DNA from: Veillonella atypica KON
GTDB lineage: Bacteria; Bacillota; Negativicutes; Veillonellales; Veillonellaceae
Direction of reading: 5' to 3'
Assembly: GCF_002959915.1 (NCBI RefSeq)
Contig: NZ_PPDE01000009.1
Span: 124,001-188,000 of the forward strand
DNA: 64,000 bases
Of this stretch, positions 1 to 7,808 are shown piece after piece (the first letter of the stretch is position 1; each line of letters begins with the position of its first letter). The translations under genes were made by a program, and so were the position numbers. The notes beneath the pieces are model-generated. The model was not told the origin of the DNA. It searched no databases and worked only from the letters and a program-made list of their open reading frames with translations.

Positions 1-681
1 GGAGGCAATGCTAATCAGAAATCTCTTATCATTTCCTACGTTCAAATTACCAATGACATGCGCCTTAAGCTGCGCTTCACAACCGCCTTGCGCCATGAGA
101 AAACAAAAGGTAATGAGCTCGCGTTGTTTAGTGCTAAGCCCCTTACGAGTATAGTAATCACCGAACATGTTCGCTAACCATTTATTGATATGACGCGTAT
201 CTTCAGGTCCCGATTGGTAAAAGTTACGCATTCCTTCACCCCAGATTTCCACTTGCTTTTCGATGCCCTTTTCAAGGCGATTTTCACTGGTAATCGTGCT
301 GCGATGAGGATTTTGAATTTCTTCATCTCGGTAATCGAGTATCTTATTAGTAATCTTAAAGAACGGACGCACCTTCCCGATGCCAAGATACGGTACCGCT
401 TGATAAATAAGTTCCACGATTTCATCGGGAATGACACCAAAATTTAATGCAGCTGGCATCATCAACGAGTATTCATCTGTGGCACCTGCCCCAACCAAGG
501 TAGCTAAAATGGCCAAGAAACGACTATGCGCTGCTACATTACAGCCATCCTCTATAATGACCTCGTGAAAGGCAAAATTTTCAAATAGATCTTCAAACTC
601 AGGGTCTATATATCCTGCTGGCGATGCAATATCGGGGAACATGCGTTCCGTATAGGCCTGCGCAAATTCAGATTTTGCCAT
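1..681 (-). CDS. Carboxymuconolactone decarboxylase (CMD/AhpD-like) family protein, 3' end outside window
   Basis: Reading leftward from an ATG at 681, preceded by a strong AGGAGG-type ribosome site, the frame stays open for 227 codons to the window edge, so the C-terminus is missing. Near residues 95-130 and again near the visible end the protein has CMD-like helices; the last part contains a GCEAQLKAHVIGN segment, the Cys...His arrangement typical of this superfamily. Two CMD-like units suggest the longer two-domain form. Members act as thiol-dependent decarboxylases or alkyl-hydroperoxidase relatives, but the substrate cannot be inferred here. The gene appears to be transcribed alone, with an inverted-repeat region upstream. 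Confidence 0.6.
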   Translation of the reverse strand, partial: MAKSEFAQAYTERMFPDIASPAGYIDPEFEDLFENFAFHEVIIEDGCNVAAHSRFLAILATLVGAGATDEYSLMMPAALNFGVIPDEIVELIYQAVPYLGIGKVRPFFKITNKILDYRDEEIQNPHRSTITSENRLEKGIEKQVEIWGEGMRNFYQSGPEDTRHINKWLANMFGDYYTRKGLSTKQRELITFCFLMAQGGCEAQLKAHVIGNLNVGNDKRFLISIAS

Positions 682-707
682 CCTTACCTCCTAAAATAAT
701 TATTAAG

Positions 708-752
708 CTTTCACCTAACATACAATTAATAGACTTTCACCTAACATACAAT
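708..752. repeat. Direct repeat of CTTTCACCTAACATACAAT
   Basis: Two copies of a 19-base sequence lie 26 bases apart upstream of the CMD-family gene. Each begins with CTTTCAC, the heptamer over-represented throughout this window. Confidence 0.6.
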
Positions 753-801
753 CTATCAACATCATAATTATATGATATCTATACATTCATATATATACAA
801 C

Positions 802-837
802 AATGGTGAAAGCCCCTTATAAAGAACTTTCACCATT
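802..837. terminator. Inverted repeat AATGGTGAAAG / CTTTCACCATT
   Basis: Two inverted copies of the 11-base arm are separated by 14 bases, 3' of the secreted-protein gene on the minus strand. It could act as a transcription terminator, although no long T-run follows. Each arm contains the GTGAAAG heptamer, an arrangement typical of paired uptake sequences used as terminators in other genera. Confidence 0.5.
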
Positions 838-864
838 ATACGTATCATTATAAGTATTTAATTA

Positions 865-1296
865 TTATGCATGAACGTTTACAGTTGCAGGAACAGCATT
901 TACATCAGGGAATGCAAACTCTGTGCCATATACTTCTTTCCAAGCAGCTTTGAACATGTTAAATTCATTTGTGCCAGGATTGATTTGGTACAATTGACCA
1001 TCTGGAGCAAAGCGATATACAGTGTGCAAGCTAGGATGCACAATATATTTGAACAATGTAGCTTCGCCGTATTGGTTGTTATGCATATTTACTACATTAA
1101 TACCGAATACATAGTTGCGGCTACCATCGATCAAATTAAATTGAGATGCTTTGTCAAAGTAGTAAGTTTCTGTACCGTTAGCACTGTTTGGCACTTCTGG
1201 GTAATTTGCCAAACCGTTCCAGTCAGCAGCGCTAGCTACGGAACCAACCAATAATGTTGCTGCAAGAGCAAATGTAGTAACTAATTTCTTATTCAT
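865..1296 (-). CDS. Secreted hypothetical protein (143 aa)
   Basis: The start chosen is the ATG at 1296, 8 bases after a GGTGGAGG ribosome site; an upstream GTG in frame would lie inside that site. Residues 1-23 form a clear signal peptide (Lys-Lys, hydrophobic core, cleavage after Ala-Ser-Ala-Ala). The mature part of about 120 residues is rich in aromatic residues and Asn and has no cysteine, suggesting a small beta-rich periplasmic or surface protein. No family was recognised. It is a single gene between the CMD-family gene and marR, all on the minus strand. Confidence 0.7.
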   Translation of the reverse strand: MNKKLVTTFALAATLLVGSVASAADWNGLANYPEVPNSANGTETYYFDKASQFNLIDGSRNYVFGINVVNMHNNQYGEATLFKYIVHPSLHTVYRFAPDGQLYQINPGTNEFNMFKAAWKEVYGTEFAFPDVNAVPATVNVHA

Positions 1297-1381
1297 AATG
1301 TTCGCCTCCACCCTAAACGGGTAACACTAGGTCTACTCCCAATGACCCAATAATACAATATCTAATTAAATTATATCATAT

Positions 1382-1903
1382 TTATCGTTTAATATCTTCA
1401 GGATTGATAACACCATGCGCTGCATCAATGGTATCTAATAATTTATTAAGCAACTTTCTTAATTCAGCAGCTTCATGAACAGTAAAAACTTCTTGCGTGC
1501 TAGCTACTAGTTTCTTAGGCACATCGATAGCGTCCTTGCGAAGTGTATGGCCTTCTTCTGAAAGAGTAACCATTACCACCCGTTCATCATTACGACTGCG
1601 TTTACGTTTTAAGAACCCTTTTAGTTCTAATTTCTTAAGCAACGGCGTCAATGTACCAGAATCAAGGCGCAACACTTGCCCTAATTCCTTCACGGATAAT
1701 TCACCATATTGCCACAATGCCATCATGACAATGTATTGAGTATATGTCAAATTCAAAGGTTCCAAATGCGGACGATAAGCATTTACGATTTCCTTAGCTA
1801 CTACATACAAAGGAAATCCCAATTGATTTTCCAACATTAAATAATCATCTTCTGGAACCTCTGAAACGCGATTATAACCTGCTAATGTACCTATTTTTGC
1901 CAT
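1382..1903 (-). CDS. MarR-family transcriptional regulator, OhrR-like but without the sensing cysteine
   Basis: This is a 173-residue winged-helix regulator. The central part (about residues 50-115) carries the MarR DNA-binding core, including the recognition-helix region DSGTLTPLLKKLELKGFLKR and the wing RSRNDERVVMVTL. The N-terminal stretch ENQLGFPLYVVAKEI resembles OhrR, in which the position corresponding to Gly is the peroxide-reactive cysteine. Because that Cys is absent, organic-peroxide sensing by the classic mechanism is unlikely. The start has a GGAGGG ribosome site. Its target is not evident; the nitroreductase and ArsC-like genes are nearby but not divergent. Confidence 0.85.
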   Translation of the reverse strand: MAKIGTLAGYNRVSEVPEDDYLMLENQLGFPLYVVAKEIVNAYRPHLEPLNLTYTQYIVMMALWQYGELSVKELGQVLRLDSGTLTPLLKKLELKGFLKRKRSRNDERVVMVTLSEEGHTLRKDAIDVPKKLVASTQEVFTVHEAAELRKLLNKLLDTIDAAHGVINPEDIKR

Positions 1904-1982
1904 TAACTAGCCCTCCATTACACACACATTAATATTTCTAAATTAATTGTACACAATTTTCCATTAAGCGGTCAATACATCT

Positions 1983-2112
1983 TTGTAAATTCTTCAGCAA
2001 CTTATAAGCTCATAGATGAGGGGGCAAAATGACACGCTACTGCGCAAGCGGAGGCCGAAGTCATTTTGCCCCCTCATCTATTCCACACAATAAGTGCTTT
2101 AAGAATTTACAA
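1983..2112. repeat. Giant palindrome with type B core
   Basis: Arms of about 50 bases (1983-2032 and 2066-2112) are imperfect inverted copies of one another, ending in a near-perfect stem around GATGAGGGGGCAAAATGAC. The loop holds a type B core (ATGACACGCTACTGC... and GGCCGAAGTCAT). It lies upstream of marR. It belongs to the palindrome family described in the findings. Confidence 0.8.
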
Positions 2113-2123
2113 AACTGCATAAA

Positions 2124-2178
2124 GCAAGGGTCTGTCTCCGCCCTGCGGGCTCCGCAGGGCCAAAGTCGGCTTCAAAAC
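2124..2178. repeat. Truncated type A palindrome core
   Basis: On the reverse strand this reads CCGACTTTGGCCCTGCGGAG, then a run similar to the first part of the type A core at 62.85 kb. It lacks the GGCCGGTGGAG end and has no long arms, so it looks like a decayed family member. Confidence 0.6.
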
Positions 2179-2275
2179 ACCCACACATCCGCCATGGACG
2201 CTAATCTATATTTAGCTAATCGCAATATAGCATTTTACATTAGAATCCATTAGGAATTTATAAAGATTATAAGAA

Positions 2276-2338
2276 AAAAGGGTGCATGGGATTGCACATC
2301 AAAAACTCATTTTCGATGTGCAACCTCATGCACCCTTT
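2276..2338. terminator. Strong hairpin, probable bidirectional terminator
   Basis: A stem of AAAGGGTGCATG and GATTGCACATC with its complement surrounds a loop of about 14 bases. It lies just 3' of the small minus-strand ORF at 2361-2576. The A- and T-rich ends fit a terminator that works in either direction. Confidence 0.6.
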
Positions 2339-2360
2339 AGTATTAGGAATATATTTATCC

Positions 2361-2576
2361 TTAATTATGATATAAATTTGTATGAGTTGTTTTTTCATCT
2401 ACAGCAGCCATGTCGACGAGCATGGTCCAGGTTAAAGCTTCTTGCGATACGCTATTCCAATGGATGGGCATAACAGGCATAGATACTACATCTGAATGAT
2501 CTAGTGTGTTCATTGCCTTTTGTATTAGTTTCGTATGATTGACAAACCAATCTTTTATTGTGCTTCGCGTTGCCAT
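2361..2576 (-). CDS. Small hypothetical protein (71 aa)
   Basis: The ATG at 2576 sits a few bases after TTGGAGG, a good ribosome site; the TTG just upstream is part of that site. The product is a soluble, mildly charged protein with no signal peptide, membrane segment or recognised motif. It is followed by a strong hairpin. The ribosome site and terminator make it credible as a gene, but nothing identifies its role. Confidence 0.55.
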   Translation of the reverse strand: MATRSTIKDWFVNHTKLIQKAMNTLDHSDVVSMPVMPIHWNSVSQEALTWTMLVDMAAVDEKTTHTNLYHN

Positions 2577-2715
2577 AGTTGCCTCCAACTAAACTGTATC
2601 ATTAGTAATAGTATTACTAATTTATATCTATACCCCCATAGGTATTTACTATTATATATACTATATACCCATATAGGTATATTTGCAAGTGTATTTTCAT
2701 TTTTATTCTAAAAAC

Positions 2716-2742
2716 AAAAGGGGCCGCTTACGCGACCCTTTC
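2716..2742 (-). terminator. Rho-independent terminator after nitroreductase
   Basis: On the minus strand AAAGGGTCGC-GTAA-GCGGCCCCTTTTGTTTT forms a GC-rich stem followed by a T-rich tract, placed just after the nitroreductase stop codon. Confidence 0.8.
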
Positions 2743-2753
2743 ATATGTAATTT

Positions 2754-3344
2754 TTAGTCAATATAGGTTACCGGATTTCCTTTGATGTCAAGTTCTCTAC
2801 GATTCAATCCATTTGGCAAGTCTGGATAGCCGATGGCAAGGCTTGCATATACTTTTTCATCATCGCCCATGCCGAGTTCGCGAAGGCGTTTTATTATGCG
2901 TTCGTTGTCTTGTAGGTGACGTAATTGGTTCACCCAGCAGGATCCCAAGTCTAGTTCGTTGCAGGCAAGCATCATGTTTTCCATAGCACAAGCTGTATCA
3001 GAGAAATTATTGGCTAGCACAGGTTTATGAGCCAATACGATGAGCACCGGTGCATTGTAGTGGAATACAAATTTGCCCTCTTTGGACATTTTAATGATGT
3101 TCACCATGTATGGCGGCGTTTGTTCCGTTACTTCCGTCTTGCCATACTCTTCTTGGACAAGGGTTACTAGTTCTTTCAACACATCCGGATTGGTAATGAC
3201 CATAAAATGTGTAGGTTGTAAATTGCCACCTGTTGGCGCGCGACGACCTGCATCGATAACGGTGTCGAGCAATTCTTGTGCAACCGGTTCAGGTTTGAAT
3301 TTACGTGTACTATGACGTGTTTTTATGCATTCTAATGTATTCAT
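2754..3344 (-). CDS. Nitroreductase-family FMN oxidoreductase
   Basis: The 196-residue protein has the usual single-domain nitroreductase length and layout: an N-terminal CIKTRHSTRKF segment with the FMN-phosphate-binding Arg residues, RRAPTGGNLQPTHF at about 33-46, and the helical middle AMENMMLACNELDLGSCWVNQ. Such enzymes reduce nitro compounds, quinones or flavins with NAD(P)H in the cytoplasm. The start is preceded by AAGGAGG and the gene ends at its own terminator. The substrate is not predictable. Confidence 0.9.
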   Translation of the reverse strand: MNTLECIKTRHSTRKFKPEPVAQELLDTVIDAGRRAPTGGNLQPTHFMVITNPDVLKELVTLVQEEYGKTEVTEQTPPYMVNIIKMSKEGKFVFHYNAPVLIVLAHKPVLANNFSDTACAMENMMLACNELDLGSCWVNQLRHLQDNERIIKRLRELGMGDDEKVYASLAIGYPDLPNGLNRRELDIKGNPVTYID

Positions 3345-3412
3345 GATAAACCTCCTTTTGAGAGTATTCTACTATGAATTATTGATTGCTTACAAGTTTT
3401 ACTATATATAGA

Positions 3413-3690
3413 TTATTGATTACTTACAAGTTTGCCTACATATGGATTTCTGTCTTCGTCAGAATTAGTTTTATATTTCCAGGACAACAATAATACAGAG
3501 TTAAGTACTACGAGTAAGCTTTCCCCATTGTGTACGAGGGCACCCCATACTGGTGAAAGCGTACCAATCATGGCTAAGATAATGGCAATACCATTCAGAA
3601 TAAGGGCAAAGCTTAGATTAATTTTAATAGTACCCATCATGTGTTTGGATAAAGCTAGATAATTACTGATTTTATTAACTGTATTCTAAT
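3413..3690 (-). pseudogene. C-terminal relic of a P1B-type metal-transporting ATPase
   Basis: The open part encodes the last two membrane helices of a ZntA/CadA/CopA-type ATPase: SKHMMGTIKINLSFALILN, then a helix, then VHNGESLLVVLNSVLLLSWK. These match the family's conserved ending (SR..M..I..NL...N and HN..S..VV.NS.RLL). The similarity continues upstream of the first Met (in frame, KISNYLALSKH), showing that the ATG at 3640 is not a true start. The P-domain, DKTGT motif and nucleotide-binding domain are gone, so this is a remnant. The similarity is judged by eye. Confidence 0.65.
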
Positions 3691-3765
3691 TTTGCATGTG
3701 TTTATTACACAAATACATGAGCAGTTATTCATCTATCCTATCCATCGTATTCTTAATGCTCACAC

Positions 3766-4005
3766 TTGGAGATAAGGGCCAATAGACATATATATGTGTC
3801 CTACAAAATAGAACAGGCCTGTACTAATTCCAATGAGCCCTATATATGGTTCTGCAAATTAGAACAGGCCTGTACTAATTCCAATGAGCCCTATATATGG
3901 TTCTGCAAATTAAAACAGTCCTGTTCTATTTCTAATGAGCCTTATATATGGTTCTGCAAATTAAAACAGGTCTGTTCTATTTCTAAGAAGGACCTAATAG
4001 TGTTT
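3766..4005. repeat. Array of four 51-bp units with GAACAGGCCTGTTC-like palindromes
   Basis: Palindrome starts fall at 3811, 3862, 3913 and 3964, exactly 51 bp apart. The spacers are nearly identical (CCAATGAGCCCTATATATGG in the middle). Similar arrays occur at 38.3, 43.8 and 62.5 kb. An ORF that runs through the array is a by-product of the repeat length being divisible by three. Confidence 0.9.
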
Positions 4006-4010
4006 AATAA

Positions 4011-4063
4011 ATAAAAAATCGCGACTAGTTGATTAGAAATTAATTAACTAGTCGCGATTTTTC
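4011..4063. terminator. Bidirectional Rho-independent terminator
   Basis: The stem is AATCGCGACTAGTT with AACTAGTCGCGATT, flanked by A- and T-runs on both sides. It follows the minus-strand membrane protein at 4111-4536. Confidence 0.85.
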
Positions 4064-4110
4064 TATTTTTATAGTTTTGTAAGGAATACCATATTCCATA
4101 TATGAGTCGA

Positions 4111-4536
4111 TTATACCTGCATGGTTGCCCAGGTGAGTACATCATAAATAAGTGCTACAACAACGGCCATAGCTAATTGTCCACCAATATAGACAGGCAC
4201 GAGGTATATAAAAAATGCCCATAAGGCACCGATAATTTTCATCCATACGGCCCCAAGTTGTTTACTTTCAACCCAAGCCACAAAACGATCTAAAGGGCTA
4301 ACGATTTTTAAAATCCATCTAGGAACGTCCTTATCTGGATTGCACGCGGGCAAATATAGCAATACTAGGGGCAATACGATGGCATCAATGGTAAGTAATG
4401 TGGTTAGCGTTAAAGAAAACCAGTCAGGTTCTCCCTCCCAGGTCACAGGATGTGAATAAAAACGAAGCCCCCACAAATAGGCTTTGTATACGATATACGG
4501 TTCTAACAGCCATAGTAGGGGCTTTGTAATATGCAT
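4111..4536 (-). CDS. Integral membrane hypothetical protein (141 aa)
   Basis: Three to four hydrophobic segments are visible (around residues 40-63, 100-118 and 120-138), separated by a hydrophilic loop with CNPDKDVP. No family was recognised. The ATG at 4536 follows a GAGAGAG ribosome site by 8 bases; a GTG three codons upstream is less likely. It is a single gene ending at a strong terminator. Confidence 0.65.
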   Translation of the reverse strand: MHITKPLLWLLEPYIVYKAYLWGLRFYSHPVTWEGEPDWFSLTLTTLLTIDAIVLPLVLLYLPACNPDKDVPRWILKIVSPLDRFVAWVESKQLGAVWMKIIGALWAFFIYLVPVYIGGQLAMAVVVALIYDVLTWATMQV

Positions 4537-4659
4537 AATAAACACTCTCTCTAAATTATAAATAGTATATTAATTATAGCATATTTTTTACATTTTAAAT
4601 TGTGTACTTCTATGCACTTATATCTTTTTTAATAACATTCACGGATATTTTCCGATGAG

Positions 4660-4692
4660 TCTAAAAATGAGGCTGTTTGTTACAGCCCCATT
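4660..4692 (-). terminator. Rho-independent terminator after the inverse-autotransporter barrel gene
   Basis: On the minus strand GGGGCTGTAA-CAAA-CAGCCTCATTTTTAG forms a short GC-rich stem followed by T residues immediately after the stop codon at 4696. Confidence 0.7.
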
Positions 4693-4695
4693 CTA

Positions 4696-5679
4696 TTATT
4701 CTACAACAATCGTATTAGCTCGTCTCACTGTTTCAAGCATTTTAGATCGCACTGTAGATTCTGTATCGAGTTTGTGTTTTCCACCGTACCAAGCCATATC
4801 GGTACCAGCAAGGCGGAACATGATTTTGCCATAGGCACTACCGGAAGAGTGTTCTGGTTTATTGAATCCCATATCAATGGACACGCGCGGTGTTAGTTGC
4901 AGTTCAGTGCCAAGTCGCAATCCGTTTTTATCAGCACTACGGTCCAGAGTCCAATGATAGGCTTCTCCATAGATGCGAGCCCAGCGCGCATTTTTAAAGG
5001 TTTTTCCATAGGACACGGTATAGCCATCGGTAATACGTTCCAATGCACCATTGACCATATGTTCATCACTCATACCGCGATAATAGTTGAAACGGAACTC
5101 GCTTTCACCAGAAAGATACTCAAGACCGGCACTCATGCGTCTATGTTGGCCCTTGAAACGGTGATCATAAAACAGGTTCGCGCCATGCAAATGATGGTCA
5201 TCACTGCTGATGCGGCGATAGCCAAAACCGCTGTTAAGGGTCGTACCAACGTCCGCAGCGCGTGCCACGGAACCTTGGGTAAACCAAACTTGGCGGGATT
5301 GGTCGTCATAATGGCCTATAGGCTGCACCGTTTCTGCGCTGTAGAGGGGCTTCCAATCCTTCTGAAAGCTAAGCGCCACGGTAGTTCGTTTCATCCATGC
5401 TTTACCATTGGTATGCATATCATTGTTGATATTGGACACAGCCACTGCATTGATAGCGGAATTCACCGCATCAACATTAGAATACCGCGTCGTTTTACGC
5501 TCTGTTGTATCCATTACCAACGGTCCGCTTTCACCAATCTGATGGTCCGGCAAATAGGCCGGCGAAATATGAAATTCCTCAGTATTCACTTGTCCATTTT
5601 TCGTAGATGGCGCCGTATCACTGGCCCACACAGTAGGAGCTAGTAATACCCCACACAACACATACACTAAAAATCGCAT
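4696..5679 (-). CDS. Inverse-autotransporter (intimin/invasin-type) beta-barrel protein without passenger
   Basis: After a signal peptide (residues 1-20, ending TVWA) and a linker, about residues 110-290 match the inverse-autotransporter barrel: NSGFGYRR, LHGANLFYDHRFKG, RMSAGLEYLSGESEFRFNYY and so on. In intimin and invasin this outer-membrane barrel is followed by immunoglobulin-like passenger domains. Here the protein (327 residues) ends about 40 residues after the barrel, so no passenger is encoded. It may be a bare porin-like barrel or the remainder of a larger adhesin. The start at 5679 is chosen because GAGAGAG lies just upstream; the ORF extends 9 codons further. An outer-membrane protein fits a diderm host. 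Confidence 0.8.
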   Translation of the reverse strand: MRFLVYVLCGVLLAPTVWASDTAPSTKNGQVNTEEFHISPAYLPDHQIGESGPLVMDTTERKTTRYSNVDAVNSAINAVAVSNINNDMHTNGKAWMKRTTVALSFQKDWKPLYSAETVQPIGHYDDQSRQVWFTQGSVARAADVGTTLNSGFGYRRISSDDHHLHGANLFYDHRFKGQHRRMSAGLEYLSGESEFRFNYYRGMSDEHMVNGALERITDGYTVSYGKTFKNARWARIYGEAYHWTLDRSADKNGLRLGTELQLTPRVSIDMGFNKPEHSSGSAYGKIMFRLAGTDMAWYGGKHKLDTESTVRSKMLETVRRANTIVVE

Positions 5680-5767
5680 ATACACTCTCTCATATCTTAC
5701 GTTCACGATTCATTAATGAAAAACTAATGAAATATCTATTAGTATACCGAAAAACTGTATATGCTGT

Positions 5768-5822
5768 CAAAAAACGACTGTAACAACATGCATGTACTGC
5801 GCATGCTATTACAGCCGTTTAT
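5768..5822 (-). terminator. Rho-independent terminator after the ArsC-family gene
   Basis: On the minus strand AAACGGCTGTAATAGCATGC pairs with GCATGTTGTTACAGTCGTTT and is followed by TTTTG, about 40 bases after the stop codon of the ArsC-family gene. Confidence 0.8.
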
Positions 5823-5862
5823 AATAGTAATCAGAATATGGGGTACGATGTCATTCAGCTAA

Positions 5863-6216
5863 TTACAAATTTAGTGCTTCCATCCATTCTTTTTCTTTAA
5901 AGCCTACCAAGACCTTATCTTCTAATACCAAAATTGGACGCTTTACAAGCATGCCGTTGGATGCCAACAAAGCTAATTTTTCCTCTTCGCTAAGACCTGG
6001 CAACTTATCCTTTAATTGTTGCTCACGATAAATCAAGCCAGACGTGTTAAAGAACGCTTTCAAATCCTTACCAGATTGAGGATACCATGTAGCGATTTCC
6101 TCAGCTGTAGGATTTTCAGATTTAATATCACGGTCTGTGTACTCAATATGATGATCATCTAAGAACTTCTTTGCTTTTTTGCACGTTGTGCATTTTGGAT
6201 ATTCTACAAATAACAT
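5863..6216 (-). CDS. ArsC/Spx/YffB-family thioredoxin-fold protein
   Basis: The 117-residue protein matches the small ArsC-related family: N-terminal CTTC motif (residues 9-12) at the start of helix 1, DIKSENPTAEEI, FFNTSGLIYREQ, and a C-terminal NGMLVKRPILV segment with the conserved Arg-Pro. Relatives are glutathione- or thioredoxin-linked reductases (ArsC, YffB) or the RNA polymerase-binding regulator Spx. The CxxC and the RP motif fit both Spx-like and reductase members, so the role is open. The ATG at 6216 follows AAAGGAG by 5 bases, which excludes the upstream extension. Confidence 0.85.
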   Translation of the reverse strand: MLFVEYPKCTTCKKAKKFLDDHHIEYTDRDIKSENPTAEEIATWYPQSGKDLKAFFNTSGLIYREQQLKDKLPGLSEEEKLALLASNGMLVKRPILVLEDKVLVGFKEKEWMEALNL

Positions 6217-6334
6217 AGGAACTCCTTTATCTACATATAACACTAAGAATCATTATTCATATGTATAGTGTAGCAGATATATCGATTAATTTCAATTTAT
6301 TGTTTTATATATCATCTGTTGGAATAGCACCTAC

Positions 6335-6913
6335 TTAATTATCGCTTATGATAATCTTCGTCACCTTGCTACCATTATGTTCAAAGAATATACCGCGAAT
6401 GTTATCGCTATTATATCTAAGATATCCATAAAACCACCGGTTATTAAAGTCGATAAAATCAGGGCGTCCATAGACGTCCATAACCTTTTTCAAGTTGTCG
6501 CCAACGGCAATGCCTCGAGCAGTTACAGCATCGCGATTGCTTACGGTTATATACCATACGATAGGTCTGCTATCTTGCATCAAGGAATGTCCGAATTTAA
6601 TGCCTCCATAGGTAAGCTCATCACGTTTTTCACTAGTCGGCTGACCAAGGCTAGCCTTTACCGCATCAAAAGATGTACCAAGGGACACACCTGCAATTTT
6701 CATATCTTCCGCAGGCAAATGGGCCCCTATGACCTGACCAGGTCTATAATGACGATATTGCTCTGCCTTTGGCCAACTTGGTGAAAGTTTAGCATTACTT
6801 GTTTCTAAACGATCCATGGCTTTACTCAGCCAACTGGCATCAGCAACAGAACTCATATTGCCAGCCAGTAATACAGCAATACCCAAACTAAGTGCTATAG
6901 ATTTTGTTCTCAT
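6335..6913 (-). CDS. Secreted protein with two BamE/SmpA-like repeats
   Basis: A signal peptide (residues 1-26) precedes a 165-residue mature protein. Two related segments, AGVSLGTSFDAVKASLGQPT (about 74-93) and ARGIAVGDNLKKVMDVYGRP (about 132-151), have the 'G...G...v...lG.P' helix-turn pattern of BamE/SmpA-like and copper-amine-oxidase-linked modules. No lipobox Cys follows the signal peptide, so it is probably periplasmic. A similar motif occurs in the secreted protein at 13717-14304. A specific function cannot be assigned. Confidence 0.65.
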   Translation of the reverse strand: MRTKSIALSLGIAVLLAGNMSSVADASWLSKAMDRLETSNAKLSPSWPKAEQYRHYRPGQVIGAHLPAEDMKIAGVSLGTSFDAVKASLGQPTSEKRDELTYGGIKFGHSLMQDSRPIVWYITVSNRDAVTARGIAVGDNLKKVMDVYGRPDFIDFNNRWFYGYLRYNSDNIRGIFFEHNGSKVTKIIISDN

Positions 6914-6981
6914 TATTCTCTCCTAGTCTCTCAAAACTATATAAACGATAAAAGACTTATAAAACTAGATAAATTCTCAAA

Positions 6982-7428
6982 TTATCCCCATCCTAGTATC
7001 CAAGAAAGGAGGTTCCTCAGTTGTAATAATAAGGGTGTAAGAATTAAGGCTAATATAACAACTAAAAGGGTTATCCATAATATACCATAGGTTTTCAATA
7101 TTAATTCAACAATAAGGAATAAAGATTTAAAAGCAAAAGAAGCCTGTCTTTTTTCTGCTATCCAAGATTTACATGAATAATATATCTTAGGTTTAGATAA
7201 AAATGGATGCAGTTTTTTACACCACAACATCAGCCAGGGTATAATCCATATATTACCAAACGTAAAAATCAGTACTAGAACTTTATCACCTAATGGGTAT
7301 AGTTCCAACACATAACGATCATAAATTAAGCCACAAAAAACATATATAGAAATACACCAAATTACTAAAAGCAATAGCTTTACAACGAGGCCTAAAACAA
7401 TTTTTATAATTGATTTACACATATTCAC
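6982..7428 (-). CDS. Membrane hypothetical protein (148 aa)
   Basis: Very hydrophobic protein with about four membrane segments (around residues 8-35, 48-70, 100-118 and 118-140). It starts with GTG at 7428, or ATG two codons later; GAGAG lies about 10 bases upstream of the GTG. The base composition is more A+T-rich than in the neighbours. Nothing recognisable was found. It lies 3' of a strong palindrome at 7479-7532. Confidence 0.5.
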   Translation of the reverse strand: MNMCKSIIKIVLGLVVKLLLLVIWCISIYVFCGLIYDRYVLELYPLGDKVLVLIFTFGNIWIIPWLMLWCKKLHPFLSKPKIYYSCKSWIAEKRQASFAFKSLFLIVELILKTYGILWITLLVVILALILTPLLLQLRNLLSWILGWG

Positions 7429-7478
7429 AAATATCTAACTCTCAAAACTATATGATATAACAATATAATAACCTAACC

Positions 7479-7532
7479 CCAAAAAGCACAATGCTTCTCA
7501 GCATCAGTATACTATGCTGAGAAGCATTGTGC
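7479..7532. terminator. Long hairpin with AGTATACT in the loop
   Basis: AGCACAATGCTTCTCAGCAT pairs with ATGCTGAGAAGCATTGTGCC around a loop containing CAGTATACT. Hairpins with the same GGCAC-type ends and AGTATACT loop recur at about 12537-12591 and 16868-16922, so this is a small repeat family used as terminators between tandem minus-strand genes. Confidence 0.65.
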
Positions 7533-7557
7533 CTATTGTTTTATGGTTTATTCGTAT

Positions 7558-7586
7558 TTGACGATATATACAATTCTATCTATAAT
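7558..7586 (+). promoter_or_regulatory. Consensus sigma-70-type promoter of a relic antitoxin RNA
   Basis: TTGACG (7558-7563), a 17-base spacer, then TATAAT (7581-7586). The same arrangement with the same downstream sequence occurs at 17467-17495 next to an intact type I toxin ORF. Transcription would run rightward, antisense to the toxin relic. Confidence 0.75.
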
Positions 7587-7587
7587 A

Positions 7588-7765
7588 TAAGAAGATAGTC
7601 AGACGAGTCGAAACGTCAGGCGCATCTCGAAAATAGTAAAATCTTAGGAAATGGCCTTTCAGTTATCTAGTTACACTAGGCAACGGAGGGCTATTTTGCT
7701 ATTGCTAGACAAATAAGCGCTATAAGGGCTCCAAAGGATATCAATAACTATCATATTATATGAAT
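7588..7765. pseudogene. Decayed type I toxin-antitoxin locus
   Basis: Downstream of the promoter, GAAGATAGTCAGACGAG...CGTCAGG...CATCTCG and AAATGGCC...GGGCTATTT repeat the antitoxin region of the intact locus at 17.5 kb. On the minus strand the toxin C-terminus (GALIALICLA, then stop) is recognisable between about 7695 and 7750. An extra base after the equivalent of residue 14 breaks the frame, and the N-terminus and ribosome site are lost. The RNA promoter may still be active. Confidence 0.65.
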
Positions 7766-7808
7766 ATATAGATATAACGCTATCTTAGAAAATCTAAGAT
7801 AGCGTTTT

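Noticed and set aside
3766-4014. ORF reading through the 51-bp array
   Set aside because: 51 is divisible by three, so any open unit stays open. Repetitive peptide, no ribosome site.
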